From positions 1 to 45,487 of the forward strand of contig NZ_CDBR01000086.1 of the NCBI RefSeq assembly GCF_000819685.1: a stretch of 45,487 nt of DNA. The letters run 5' to 3'. Position 1 is the stretch's first letter. Every line of letters starts with the position of its first letter. This stretch comes from Aeromonas allosaccharophila. Lineage in GTDB: Bacteria; Pseudomonadota; Gammaproteobacteria; Enterobacterales; Aeromonadaceae. The notes under the pieces are model-generated. The model was given only the letters and a program-made list of their open reading frames with translations. It did no database searches and was not told the origin of the DNA. This document shows positions 1-7,186 of this stretch, piece after piece. The position numbers were made by a program, and so were the translations under genes.

Positions 1-487
1 TGAGCACTACCCGGGTGCCGTGGGCACGGGCCAAACGGGCCGCCTCGAACACGCTTTCGAGCGGCACTTCCAGCTGCAACAGCAGGGTGTGGGCGTCGGC
101 GATCATCGCTTCGTGGTTTTTCACCACGGCAGGGGTGATGGCACCGTTGGCTTCGGCGGAGATGCCGATGCTGTTCTCCCCCTCATCGCTGACATAGATG
201 ATGGCGATACCGGTGGGCAAGGTGTCGTCGAGTTCGACGGCGCTCACGTCGATGCCATCTTTGGCAAAGCCGGTTTTCATCTGGTGGCCGATGGCGTCAT
301 CACCGATACGGGCGATAAAGGAGACCGGGGCGCCGAGGCGGGCGGCAGCGACCGCCTGATTGGCCCCCTTGCCACCCGGGACCACCTGATAGCTGTGACC
401 GGTCAGGGTTTCACCCGGGCGAGGAAAGTGGGGAACGCGCAGCACATGGTCTGCATTGACACTGCCCAGAACGACGAGACGTTTCAT
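1..487 (-). CDS. rbsK: Ribokinase, partial (C-terminal part beyond left edge)
   Basis: Phosphorylates D-ribose with ATP to ribose-5-phosphate in the cytoplasm, feeding the pentose phosphate pathway. The visible 162 codons begin MKRLVVLGSVNADHVLRV and carry the ribokinase (PfkB family) N-terminal sugar-binding region: GSVNADH near residue 8, and the glycine-rich PGGKGANQAVAAARLG segment near residue 38. The ATP-binding C-terminal half lies outside the window. The ATG is preceded by AGGAGT at good spacing. It is the last visible gene of rbsDACBK. A hairpin in the 109-nt gap after rbsB probably lowers its expression relative to rbsB. In E. coli rbsR follows; that cannot be checked here. Confidence 0.96.
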   Translation of the reverse strand, partial: MKRLVVLGSVNADHVLRVPHFPRPGETLTGHSYQVVPGGKGANQAVAAARLGAPVSFIARIGDDAIGHQMKTGFAKDGIDVSAVELDDTLPTGIAIIYVSDEGENSIGISAEANGAITPAVVKNHEAMIADAHTLLLQLEVPLESVFEAARLARAHGTRVVL

Positions 488-565
488 GTTGACTACTCCT
501 GATGCATCTTGGCTTGAACACAATGACTGAGTGAGCTCAAGCCGGGAGGCACCGCGACTGAGGGG

Positions 566-590
566 AAAAAGGGGAGGCGAGCCTCCCCCT
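566..590 (-). terminator. Hairpin with T-run between rbsB and rbsK
   Basis: On the minus strand GGGGAGGC and GCCTCCCC (571-588) form an 8-bp stem with a 2-base turn, directly followed by five Ts (566-570). It lies just after the rbsB stop. It probably terminates a share of transcripts and protects the rbsB 3' end, so that binding protein is made in excess over kinase. The role is inferred from position. Confidence 0.6.
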
Positions 591-596
591 GTGCAC

Positions 597-1475
597 TTAT
601 TTGCTGACCACTTGCAGCGGAACCGGGATGGATTTCTCGACCGGCTGACCCTTGAGCACCTTGTCGGCCGTCTCGACGCCGATGGCACCGATCAGGGCAG
701 GTTGCTGGGCCACGGTGGCGGCCAGTTTACCCTTGGCAACGGCGGCTTTGCCATCGTCAGTGCCGTCGAAGCCGACGATCATCACCTCTTTACCGGCAGC
801 CTGCACCGCGCGGATGGCACCCAGCGCCATCTCGTCGTTCTGGGCGAACACTGCCTGTACGGTCGGGTGGGCCGCCAGCAGGTTTTCCATGACGTTCAGA
901 CCCTTGGTGCGGTCAAAGTCGGCAGGCTGGGAAGCCAGTACCTGCAGCTTGTTGGCTGCCACGGCCAGGGCAAAACCTTCGCCACGATCACGGGCGGCGG
1001 AGGTACCGGCAATCCCTTCCAGCTGGATCACCTTGGCACCGGTACCCAGTTTTTCGGTGATGAAGTCACCGGCCAGCTTGCCGCCCGCCACGTTATCGGA
1101 GGCGATGTGGGCTTTCACCTCGCCTTGCGCGGCGCCGCGGTCCAGGGTCAGCACCGGAATGTTGGCGCGGTTGGCCAGACGGATGGCGTTGCCGACCGCT
1201 TCGGAGTCGGTGGGGTTGATCAGGATGGCGCCGACCTTGCGCACGGTGAGATCTTCCATGTTGGAGAGCTCTTTGGCCGGGTCATTCTGGGAATCCAGTA
1301 CCACCAGCTCGTAACCAAGCTCCTTGGCTTTGGCTTCGGCACCCTCTTTCATGGTGACGAAGAAGGGGTTGTTGAGGGTGGAGACCACCATCGCCAGGGT
1401 TTGATCGGCGGCCTGGGCGGTGCCCAGCACGGACATGATGGCGGCAGCGAGCAGGGTATTGAGCTTTTTCATCAT
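597..1475 (-). CDS. rbsB: Ribose ABC transporter, periplasmic ribose-binding protein
   Basis: Captures D-ribose in the periplasm and delivers it to RbsC; in E. coli it also signals to the Trg chemoreceptor. The 292-residue product has a signal peptide ([22 protein letters not shown], cleavage predicted near residue 22). The mature part matches E. coli RbsB closely: STLNNPFF near residue 32, [19 protein letters not shown], and [13 protein letters not shown]. Two ATGs are adjacent (1475 and 1472). AAGGA sits 5-8 nt upstream, so either may be used. It lies 27 nt downstream of rbsC, in the usual D-A-C-B-K order. Confidence 0.97.
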   Translation of the reverse strand: MMKKLNTLLAAAIMSVLGTAQAADQTLAMVVSTLNNPFFVTMKEGAEAKAKELGYELVVLDSQNDPAKELSNMEDLTVRKVGAILINPTDSEAVGNAIRLANRANIPVLTLDRGAAQGEVKAHIASDNVAGGKLAGDFITEKLGTGAKVIQLEGIAGTSAARDRGEGFALAVAANKLQVLASQPADFDRTKGLNVMENLLAAHPTVQAVFAQNDEMALGAIRAVQAAGKEVMIVGFDGTDDGKAAVAKGKLAATVAQQPALIGAIGVETADKVLKGQPVEKSIPVPLQVVSK

Positions 1476-1502
1476 TTCATTCCTTGTGTGTGGCTTGTCT
1501 TA

Positions 1503-2471
1503 TTAACGGTTGCTTTTGTTATCGATCATCACGGCAAGCAAGATCACGCTGGCCTTGGCGATCATCTGGTAATAGGACGATACGTCGAGCAGGTTGAGGG
1601 CGTTGTTGAGAAAACCGATGATCAAGGCACCGATCAGGGTGCCCATGATGCGGCCCTTGCCGCCCATCAGGCTGGTACCACCGAGCACTACGGCGGCGAT
1701 GGCATCCAGCTCGTAACCCATACCCGCCGTCGGCTGGGCAGAGGAGAGGCGAGAGGTAACGATAAGCCCTGCCAGCGCCGAGAGCGCGCCGCACAGACCA
1801 TACACCGCCAGCTTCACTCGATCCACATTGATGCCGGAGAGGCGGGTGGCAGACTCGTTACCGCCCAGCGCGTAGATGTAGCGACCGAGACGAGTGTGGT
1901 TGAGCATGAACCAGGCGAGCAGGAAGACGATGGCCATCAGCCAGATGGGCACCGGCAGACCGAACAGGTAACCGGTACCGAGCCAGGCAAAGTGATCTGC
2001 GCCGTCACTGAAGCCGGTGGAGATGGGGCGACCCTCGGTATAGACCATGGTGATGCCGCGCAGGGCGGTCATGGTGACCAGGGTGGCGATGAACGCTTGC
2101 ACCTTGCCTTTGGCAATGATCAGACCGCTGACGCCGCCAAGCAGGGCACCGGCCCCCAGCGTGAGGGGCACCACCAGCCAGATCGGCAGCTCCATGGCGA
2201 CCATAGTCGCCGCCAGCGCACCGCACAGGGCCAGTACCGAGCCGACCGACAGATCGATACCGGCGGTGAGGATCACCAGCGTCATGCCGACCGCCATGAT
2301 GGCGTTGACCGAGGTCTGGCGCAGGATGTTGAGCAGGTTGTCGGCGGTGAAGAAGTTGGGGCTCAGGAAGGAGACCACACCAATCAGGACCAGCAGCGCG
2401 ACCAGGGATTTGTTCTCGATCCACCACGCCTTGCTCATGACGCCACGGCGGGAAAGGGTTTGGGTTGTCAT
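1503..2471 (-). CDS. rbsC: Ribose ABC transporter permease
   Basis: Inner-membrane channel subunit of the ribose importer, 322 residues with about eight to ten hydrophobic helices. It includes the family-typical [20 protein letters not shown] near residue 60 and the [19 protein letters not shown] cytoplasmic loop contacting RbsA. The start chosen is the ATG whose first bases overlap the rbsA TGA (ATGA, 2468-2471), which indicates translational coupling. A longer upstream reading frame would lie inside rbsA and lacks support. The N-terminal 20 residues before the first helix are hydrophilic and somewhat extended, as in other RbsC proteins. Confidence 0.97.
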   Translation of the reverse strand: MTTQTLSRRGVMSKAWWIENKSLVALLVLIGVVSFLSPNFFTADNLLNILRQTSVNAIMAVGMTLVILTAGIDLSVGSVLALCGALAATMVAMELPIWLVVPLTLGAGALLGGVSGLIIAKGKVQAFIATLVTMTALRGITMVYTEGRPISTGFSDGADHFAWLGTGYLFGLPVPIWLMAIVFLLAWFMLNHTRLGRYIYALGGNESATRLSGINVDRVKLAVYGLCGALSALAGLIVTSRLSSAQPTAGMGYELDAIAAVVLGGTSLMGGKGRIMGTLIGALIIGFLNNALNLLDVSSYYQMIAKASVILLAVMIDNKSNR

Positions 2472-4003
2472 TGGGATGCCTCTTGCTCTGCTTGCCACTG
2501 TTTACCGACTGCCGCCGCCATCAGCTTCTCCTGATTGGCGTCGCGGGTGTTGAACTCTGCGCTGATGCGCCCTTCGTGCATCACCATGATGCGATCACTC
2601 ATGCCGAGCACTTCCGGCATCTCGGAGGAGACCAGAATGATGCTCATCCCCTCCTTCTTGAACTGGTTGATCAGCTGATAAATTTCCTTTTTCGCCCCCA
2701 CGTCGACGCCGCGGGTCGGCTCGTCGAGGATCAGCACCTTGGGCCGGGTCAGCAGCCCCTTGGCGATGGCCACCTTCTGCTGGTTGCCGCCGGAGAGCAG
2801 CTTGATCAGCTGATCCTGACTCGGGGTCTTGATATTGAACAGGCGCACATAGTCGCTCACCGCCTGCCGCTCGGCCTTGCCGTCAATCTTGCCGTTGCTG
2901 ATGAACTCGTCGAGGGCGCACAGACTCATGTTTTCGCGCACCGACAGCTCCAGCACCAGCCCATCGCCCTTGCGATCCTCGGAGATATAGGCGATGCCCG
3001 CGGCCAATCCGTCGGCCGGGCTCTTGGGCTTGGGCACCAGAGCATGACCGTCCACTTCCACTTCGCCGGCGCTGATGGGGCTGGCGCCATAGATAAGCTT
3101 CATCAGCTCGGTGCGGCCGGAGCCCATCAGGCCACTGAAGCCCAGAATTTCTCCCTGACGCAGGGAGAAACTCACCCCGCGCACGCCGGGACCTGCCAGA
3201 TCCTTCACTTGCAGGCTGACGGGGCCGAGCTCGCGCTCAAGGCGCGGATACTGCTCTTCCAGCCGCCGACCCACCATCATCTCGATGATCTTGTCTTCGT
3301 CCAGATCGCTTACCGCCTTCTCGCCGATCCACTTGCCATCGCGCAGCACTGTGACTCGATCGCAGATCTGGAAGATCTCCTTGAGGCGGTGGGAGATATA
3401 GACGATGCCGCAACCCTGCTGGCGCAGCTCGCGGATCACCACAAACAGCTGCTCGGTCTCGGTGTCGGTCAGCGCATCGGTGGGTTCATCCATGATGATG
3501 ACGCTGGCATCGAACGACAGTGCCTTGGCGATCTCTACCATCTGCTGTTCGCCGATGGATAGATCCCCGAGTCGGGTATCCGGGCCGTGCTTGACACCAA
3601 GTCGTGCCAGCAGACCGCTGGCCCGCTCACGCAACTGTTGGTGATCGATGCTGCCAAAACGGGTGCGCGGTTCGCGACCGAGGAAGATGTTGGCGGCAAT
3701 CGACAACTCCGGCAGCAGGTTCAGCTCCTGGTGGATGATGCTGATCCCCTGATCCTGGGAGTCGCGGGGGCCCTTGAAGTGGACTGGCTGACCGCGGTAG
3801 CTGACGCTGCCCGCATCGGCCTGATAGATACCGGTCAGCACCTTCATCAGAGTGGATTTGCCGGCGCCATTTTCACCGAGCAGGGCCATCACCTGGCCCG
3901 GATAGACCCGCAGACCCGCTTCATCGAGGGCGCGCACACCGGGGAAGGTCTTGACGATCCCGGTTAGCTCCAGAATGGGTGAGAGGGGGGAGGTTGTGCT
4001 CAT
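2468..4003 (-). CDS. rbsA: Ribose ABC transporter, double ATPase subunit
   Basis: Energises ribose import. The 511-residue protein has two ABC cassettes, as is usual for sugar (CUT2) importers. The first has a canonical Walker A (GENGAGKS, residues 43-50), a signature-like LSIGEQQ and a Walker B ending in MDEPTDA. The second has a degenerate Walker A (GLMGSGRTE), LSGGNQQK and [13 protein letters not shown]. The asymmetry of one intact and one degenerate A-site is normal for RbsA/MglA. The start at 4003 lies 21 nt after rbsD, and the end is coupled to rbsC by a 4-base overlap. Confidence 0.97.
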   Translation of the reverse strand: MSTTSPLSPILELTGIVKTFPGVRALDEAGLRVYPGQVMALLGENGAGKSTLMKVLTGIYQADAGSVSYRGQPVHFKGPRDSQDQGISIIHQELNLLPELSIAANIFLGREPRTRFGSIDHQQLRERASGLLARLGVKHGPDTRLGDLSIGEQQMVEIAKALSFDASVIIMDEPTDALTDTETEQLFVVIRELRQQGCGIVYISHRLKEIFQICDRVTVLRDGKWIGEKAVSDLDEDKIIEMMVGRRLEEQYPRLERELGPVSLQVKDLAGPGVRGVSFSLRQGEILGFSGLMGSGRTELMKLIYGASPISAGEVEVDGHALVPKPKSPADGLAAGIAYISEDRKGDGLVLELSVRENMSLCALDEFISNGKIDGKAERQAVSDYVRLFNIKTPSQDQLIKLLSGGNQQKVAIAKGLLTRPKVLILDEPTRGVDVGAKKEIYQLINQFKKEGMSIILVSSEMPEVLGMSDRIMVMHEGRISAEFNTRDANQEKLMAAAVGKQWQAEQEASQ

Positions 4004-4024
4004 TTGCAGCGTCCTTGAAGAGGC

Positions 4025-4444
4025 TTAAAACGCCACACCGGCGCAGAGAATAATATTAGCGTAGGGAGTGACCTCGCCGCTGCGCACGATGGCCTTGCTC
4101 TGGCGGGAGCGGGTTTTGAACTCCTCGTGCAGGCAGTATTCGATAGTGATGGGCTTGCCCTGGGCGGTGGCGTGGGCCTCAAGCTGATCGACCAGCGCCT
4201 GATGGGCGGCGGGGCTGATCTGCTTGATCTCGCTTGCCATGATCACCTTCTCCACCACCAGATCGGTGAGCAGGGCGGTCAGTACGGTTGCAAGGCTGGG
4301 CGTCCCCGCCATCAGCGCCAGATCGATCCGCTCCGGACCGGCCGGAATGGGCAAGCCTGCATCGCAGACGGTGATCTCGTCAGTGTGGCCCATTTGTGCC
4401 ACCAGAGCACTCAGGGGAGCATTGAGCAGTACGCCTCGTTTCAT
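4025..4444 (-). CDS. rbsD: D-ribose pyranase
   Basis: Converts beta-pyranose ribose to the furanose form used by ribokinase. The 139-residue product (MKRGVLLNAPLSALVAQMGH...) has the family's usual length and keeps His20 and Asp28, the positions known to be catalytic in E. coli RbsD, in the segment GHTDEITVCDAG. The start at 4444 was chosen over an upstream in-frame ATG (4567). It aligns with the family and has GAGG about 8 nt upstream, and the longer frame would run through the promoter and operator. First gene of the ribose operon. Confidence 0.96.
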   Translation of the reverse strand: MKRGVLLNAPLSALVAQMGHTDEITVCDAGLPIPAGPERIDLALMAGTPSLATVLTALLTDLVVEKVIMASEIKQISPAAHQALVDQLEAHATAQGKPITIEYCLHEEFKTRSRQSKAIVRSGEVTPYANIILCAGVAF

Positions 4445-4489
4445 ACAGCACCTCATCAGGCCTTGGCCCATCAATCTGTGAACCGCTAG

Positions 4490-4514
4490 GCAACCGGTTA
4501 CGCAACCGGTTGCG
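4490..4514 (-). promoter_or_regulatory. Tandem palindromic operator, probable RbsR (LacI-family) site
   Basis: A perfect 14-bp palindrome CGCAACCGGTTGCG (4501-4514) sits next to an imperfect copy of the same core (AACCGGTT at 4492-4499), with centres 12 bp apart. A central CpG in a palindrome is typical of LacI-family operators. It lies at the predicted transcription start of rbsD. RbsR as ligand is inferred, since rbsR itself is not in view. Confidence 0.65.
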
Positions 4515-4520
4515 TGATGG

Positions 4521-4549
4521 ATTAAAGGTAGGCCATCTACCGGAAAACA
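4521..4549 (-). promoter_or_regulatory. Predicted rbs operon promoter
   Basis: Minus-strand -10 TTTAAT (4526-4521) and weak -35 TGTTTT (4549-4544), 17 bp apart. The start would fall near 4514, in the operator. The weak -35 fits an activator-dependent promoter. Confidence 0.5.
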
Positions 4550-4570
4550 GCCACGGCAAAACAGCAAAAT

Positions 4571-4586
4571 TGTGAAAACGATCTCA
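4571..4586. promoter_or_regulatory. CRP-like binding site upstream of rbs promoter
   Basis: TGTGA-N6-TCTCA matches the CRP consensus TGTGA-N6-TCACA at nine of ten fixed positions. Its centre lies about 64 bp upstream of the predicted rbs start, close to the classical class I position (-61.5). Catabolite control of ribose uptake is established in enteric bacteria; here it is inferred. Confidence 0.6.
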
Positions 4587-4622
4587 AAGGCGAGAGAAGA
4601 AGTGCAGGGGAGGAGGCAGGAA

Positions 4623-4647
4623 GGGTGTCAGCAGAGCCCTGACACCC
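4623..4647 (-). terminator. Hairpin downstream of the GST gene
   Basis: Perfect 9-bp stem (GGGTGTCAG / CTGACACCC, 7-nt loop) starting 20 nt past the GST stop codon. There is no T-run on the minus strand, so it may be an imperfect terminator or a 3'-end stabiliser. Confidence 0.4.
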
Positions 4648-4666
4648 ATCGTTACTGATTTTATGG

Positions 4667-5284
4667 TTAGTTGGTCAGCGCCTTGGCGACCGCCGGACGG
4701 GTCAACATACGCTGATAATGCTCGGCAACCTTGGGGAATTCACTGATCTCGACCCCATCGCTTTTCAGCCAGCCTGCGACCACGAACAGGTAGATATCCG
4801 CCACGCTGAACTGCTCGCCGAGTACCCAGGGGCCTGCCAGATAGTGCTGCTCAATCTGGGCAAAGCCATCGCGCATATTGCTGGCGACTTTCTGCTGCAT
4901 GGCGGCAATGGCCTGCTCGTCATCGGCCCAGCGGCTGCCACGGCGGCCGTGGGCGTGGGAGACATGCACGGTGGAGGCGAGGAAGCTGTTGACCTCCTGC
5001 ATGCGGGCCAGCAGGAACGGGTTGTCCAGCGGCGCCAGCTTGGCATCGGGGAAACACTGCGCCACATAGAGCAGCAGGGCGGGGGTCTCGGTCAGGGTGC
5101 CATGCTCGGTGACAAGGGCAGGCACCCGTCCTTTGGGGTTGATGGCGAGGTATTCGGGCGAACGCTGCTCACCGGCAGCCAGATTGAGCTGGCGGGCAGT
5201 AAACGGGGCGCCGGTTTCCAGCAGGGCAATCTGCACAGCCATGGCACAGGTGCCGGGAGCGAAATAGAGGGTCAGATCGGACAT
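4667..5284 (-). CDS. Glutathione S-transferase family protein (beta-class-like)
   Basis: The 205-residue cytosolic protein has a thioredoxin-like N-terminal domain (about 1-80) and a helical C-terminal domain. Visible features are LYFAPGTC near the N-terminus, where Cys13 aligns with the catalytic cysteine of beta-class GSTs (SPGACS pattern). Others are NPKGRVPAL near residue 57 with the cis-proline, ETPALLLYVA for glutathione binding, and the capping motif FSVADIYLF near residue 160. The physiological substrate is unknown. The start at 5284 has AGGAG 7 nt upstream and fits the family length; an upstream in-frame ATG would add an unsupported 25 residues. It is a single gene, not part of the rbs operon. 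Confidence 0.9.
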   Translation of the reverse strand: MSDLTLYFAPGTCAMAVQIALLETGAPFTARQLNLAAGEQRSPEYLAINPKGRVPALVTEHGTLTETPALLLYVAQCFPDAKLAPLDNPFLLARMQEVNSFLASTVHVSHAHGRRGSRWADDEQAIAAMQQKVASNMRDGFAQIEQHYLAGPWVLGEQFSVADIYLFVVAGWLKSDGVEISEFPKVAEHYQRMLTRPAVAKALTN

Positions 5285-5360
5285 GAATACTCCTGATTGG
5301 CTCAGGCCACCCGCGATACCGGCGAAAAACGTGTTTTCCGTGATACCTCGAGGGGTCATG

Positions 5361-5391
5361 AAAAAAGAGAGGGGGCAACGCTTGCCCCCTC
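5361..5391 (-). terminator. Intrinsic terminator, orphan copy of the potD terminator
   Basis: Ten-bp stem (GAGGGGGCAA / TTGCCCCCTC, 3-nt loop, 5369-5391), followed on the minus strand by a T-rich stretch (5361-5366). There is no clear minus-strand gene just before it. The element closely resembles the one after potD at 7121-7149, including the flanking ATGAAAA..GAGA. Confidence 0.75.
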
Positions 5392-6093
5392 AACCAATCT
5401 ACACCCCCTGAGGGGTGATGAAAAAGTGCAGAATTAATAGGCTTTGGCCATCTTGTCTTAAACCCCTTGGCTAAGAGTACGAGTCAACTAGTGCTGAGTT
5501 TGGTGGGAGCTCTGACGACAGAGATAGGGCTGTTGGTATTGAAAGGACTGTGGGCGCAATAACCTCCCCAGTTGTTTTACCGCTCTTGCACGATGTGGTC
5601 GTCTACTGGAATACCCTCTGCGTATCCTATCTTCGTTCACACAACAAGGCTGACCTTCATCAAAAAATGAGAAAGAAATCAGTCCGATAGAGAACTTTTT
5701 GCTGACTGTAATGGTCTGCGTTTGATACCTTACTCATCAGGCTCTATAGAGTGATAATGGCAGCCGAGATGCCTGGTGGTTGCTTCATATTACATCCAGT
5801 TATAAAGCAGCGTGATGGGATCTGAACCTCCTTGCGGTAGCCATCTTGTTTACTAGGATACGGGATGCTGGATACTACATAGTTGTTCAGAATAGTAGAT
5901 AACTGCACTCGTACAGCCTCTAGAAGAGGGGTGTTTGAGCCAGCTTTGTCACCTGATGGTAGCGATGTTTTACACCGCAAGGCTTTCGGCAAGATGTAGC
6001 ACTATTTAGAGCAGTTATTTAGTGAACTCGATTATCGGAGAATGAGGAAAGATTCCGCATATCTATGGCATGGACCCAGGTGGTTAGAGTAGG
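5392..6093. other. About 700 bp with no recognisable gene
   Basis: Base composition falls below that of the neighbours. I see no RNA gene, insertion-sequence end or convincing CDS. Several frames are open for 45-80 codons without a good start. One is the plus frame 5475-5690, which has no ATG near its beginning and ends in ATGAGAAAGAAATCAGTC before a stop. Another is a minus ORF at 5744-5992, listed separately. A direct repeat GAGGGGT(C/G)ATGAAAAA occurs near 5350 and 5410. The whole could be decayed coding DNA from a past insertion. Confidence 0.4.
5744..5992 (-). CDS. Doubtful 82-codon ORF, unrecognised
   Basis: Open frame MPKALRCKTSLPSGDK... ending ISAAIITL. I recognise no family and no strong ribosome-binding site. 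It lies in the gene-poor patch, and its composition (Ser, Pro, Ile, Lys rich) does not settle whether it is coding. It could be the remnant of a larger gene or chance. Confidence 0.15.
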   Translation of the reverse strand: MPKALRCKTSLPSGDKAGSNTPLLEAVRVQLSTILNNYVVSSIPYPSKQDGYRKEVQIPSRCFITGCNMKQPPGISAAIITL

Positions 6094-6216
6094 ATGTTAA
6101 AATTTTTTCAATGCGTCAAATTTTTGAATATATACAGAATAGCTTTTGTGATTTTATGGGCATTCTTCCCTTGGAAAAATAATATCCATACTCTGCAATT
6201 GCTTTATTGTCGTTAA
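6094..6216 (+). CDS. Possible 40-residue membrane peptide
   Basis: Begins MLKFFQCVKFLNIYRIAFVI and contains one hydrophobic stretch (about residues 14-27) flanked by basic residues, as in single-span small membrane proteins. The ribosome-binding site is poor (TAGG directly before ATG). It is the first of three short plus-strand frames in very AT-rich DNA. It could be chance. Confidence 0.25.
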   Translation: MLKFFQCVKFLNIYRIAFVILWAFFPWKNNIHTLQLLYCR

Positions 6217-6260
6217 TTTGGGGTATTACATTGTATTAAACATTAAAACAACGAGAGATC

Positions 6261-6417
6261 ATGAAACAAAAAAACAGATTATGTTGATATTTATGATAAA
6301 GTTATTTCTTTACTTAAAGATAAGTCGAAACAACAAGTAGCACAAAATGATAAAGTAGTTTGCTTTTATGACTTTGTCACGAATTCGAATTGTAGTCAGC
6401 AATTTGTTTTCTCTTAA
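6261..6417 (+). pseudogene. Small ORF interrupted at a run of seven A (frameshift)
   Basis: An ATG at 6261, preceded by GAGAG at good spacing, opens a frame that stops after eight codons. If the A-run at 6268-6274 had six As instead of seven, the frame would continue to the TAA at 6415-6417. The product would be 51 residues: MKQKTDYVDIYDKVISLL, then a lysine/glutamine-rich middle and an end reading NSNCSQQFVFS. The shifted frame has no stop over 50 codons despite AT-rich DNA. This may be a broken gene, a phase-variable or slippage-expressed gene, or a sequencing error. It lies 59 nt upstream of the 115-residue gene, in the same direction. No family recognised. Confidence 0.4.
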
Positions 6418-6476
6418 CAAAATGTTAGCTACCAAAATAATCAGGGCATCTTAACACAAACCTAGAGGTAATATAT

Positions 6477-6824
6477 ATGGATATTGGCGTTTATTCACTT
6501 AAAGATTTATCGGATAGTCAAGTTGAAAACTTATTAAGAGAAAAAAAGTCGTTCGAAATTGAAAAGATTGGTTCAGGTAACGTTAGTAATACGGTTGCGA
6601 CTCTTGAGAAATTAATTGAAAGTATGGATATGAAATGTCGTGTGTATACCATCGGAAGAAAAGCTATAATGGCTGCGGCGGTTACACCTAATCCTGTCAC
6701 TTTTTTAGCCGGGGTTGCAAGCTCAATTGCAATCGGCGCGCATAATGTAGCAACATGGAATCCTGACTATGAAATTGGAAAGTATATTACAAAGGATAGA
6801 CTACTTGTTGAATATAAAAAATAG
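6477..6824 (+). CDS. Unrecognised 115-residue protein with a hydrophobic middle segment
   Basis: Starts MDIGVYSLKDLSDSQVENLL; AGAGG lies 8 nt upstream of the ATG. The first 60 residues are charged and probably helical. Residues about 64-88 (IMAAAVTPNPVTFLAGVASS and following) are hydrophobic, with glycine/alanine spacing and a central Pro-Asn-Pro, which could form a membrane hairpin. The tail is polar (NPDYEIGKYITKDRLLVEYKK region, about 95-115). The AT-rich codon use differs sharply from the surrounding genes, suggesting horizontal acquisition. It is followed by a strong terminator. I do not recognise the family; a membrane-active small protein or an immunity/effector component is conceivable but not shown. 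Confidence 0.7.
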   Translation: MDIGVYSLKDLSDSQVENLLREKKSFEIEKIGSGNVSNTVATLEKLIESMDMKCRVYTIGRKAIMAAAVTPNPVTFLAGVASSIAIGAHNVATWNPDYEIGKYITKDRLLVEYKK

Positions 6825-6920
6825 TAAAGGCTACTAAGTACAGTTTTCTTATAAAGGCCTCGCCAACTGCCATTTGAAAAATTCCAGTTTGGCTAAATAG
6901 TCATAGTGATATAAAACATT

Positions 6921-6959
6921 GGTGTGGGATTGCTTTATAATCCCACACCTTATAGTTTT
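6921..6959 (+). terminator. Strong intrinsic terminator after the 115-residue gene
   Basis: Perfect 11-bp stem (GGTGTGGGATT / AATCCCACACC, loop of 7 at 6932-6938) followed by TTATAGTTTT. Placed about 100 nt after the stop at 6824. From there to potD (about 360 nt) I see only this and the potD terminator. Confidence 0.8.
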
Positions 6960-7120
6960 GTGCCTCTGAGAAAGGATGTGTTGAGGGTCGTAGGTCGATT
7001 CGCAATCGTGTAAGCGGACATTCGCGGTTTCGATAATACTGTACAGTCATTTTCCATAAACGTACATATTTTGCCCATATCTACACAAAGGGGCAACTCT
7101 GAATATGTTGGCGATTATGA

Positions 7121-7149
7121 AAAGAGAAGGGGGCAAATATTGCCCCCTT
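7121..7149 (-). terminator. Terminator of the pot operon
   Basis: Ten-bp stem AAGGGGGCAA / TTGCCCCCTT (3-nt loop, 7127-7149), followed on the minus strand by TCTTTTC. It lies 37 nt downstream of the potD stop. A near copy occurs at 5361-5391. Confidence 0.8.
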
Positions 7150-7186
7150 AATTTATTGAACCCATCAGGGTCAATTAACCGCCGAC

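Noticed and set aside
531..2534. Very long plus-strand open frame (over 600 codons) opposite rbsB and rbsC
   Set aside because: Its product is rich in His, Gly, Asp and Gln with no domain, as expected for the complement of GC-rich coding DNA; both minus-strand genes match well-known proteins.
2800..2900. Frameshift suspicion in rbsA because the second Walker A is degenerate
   Set aside because: The reading frame is continuous and one degenerate P-loop is normal for RbsA-type double ATPases.
5818..5832. tRNA T-arm-like GGTTCAGATCC on the minus strand
   Set aside because: It lacks the conserved A58, and no acceptor, D or anticodon stems can be folded around it.
7038..7058. TACTGTACAG as a possible LexA box
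   Set aside because: The spacing between CTGT and a second ACAG half-site does not fit CTGT-N8-ACAG.
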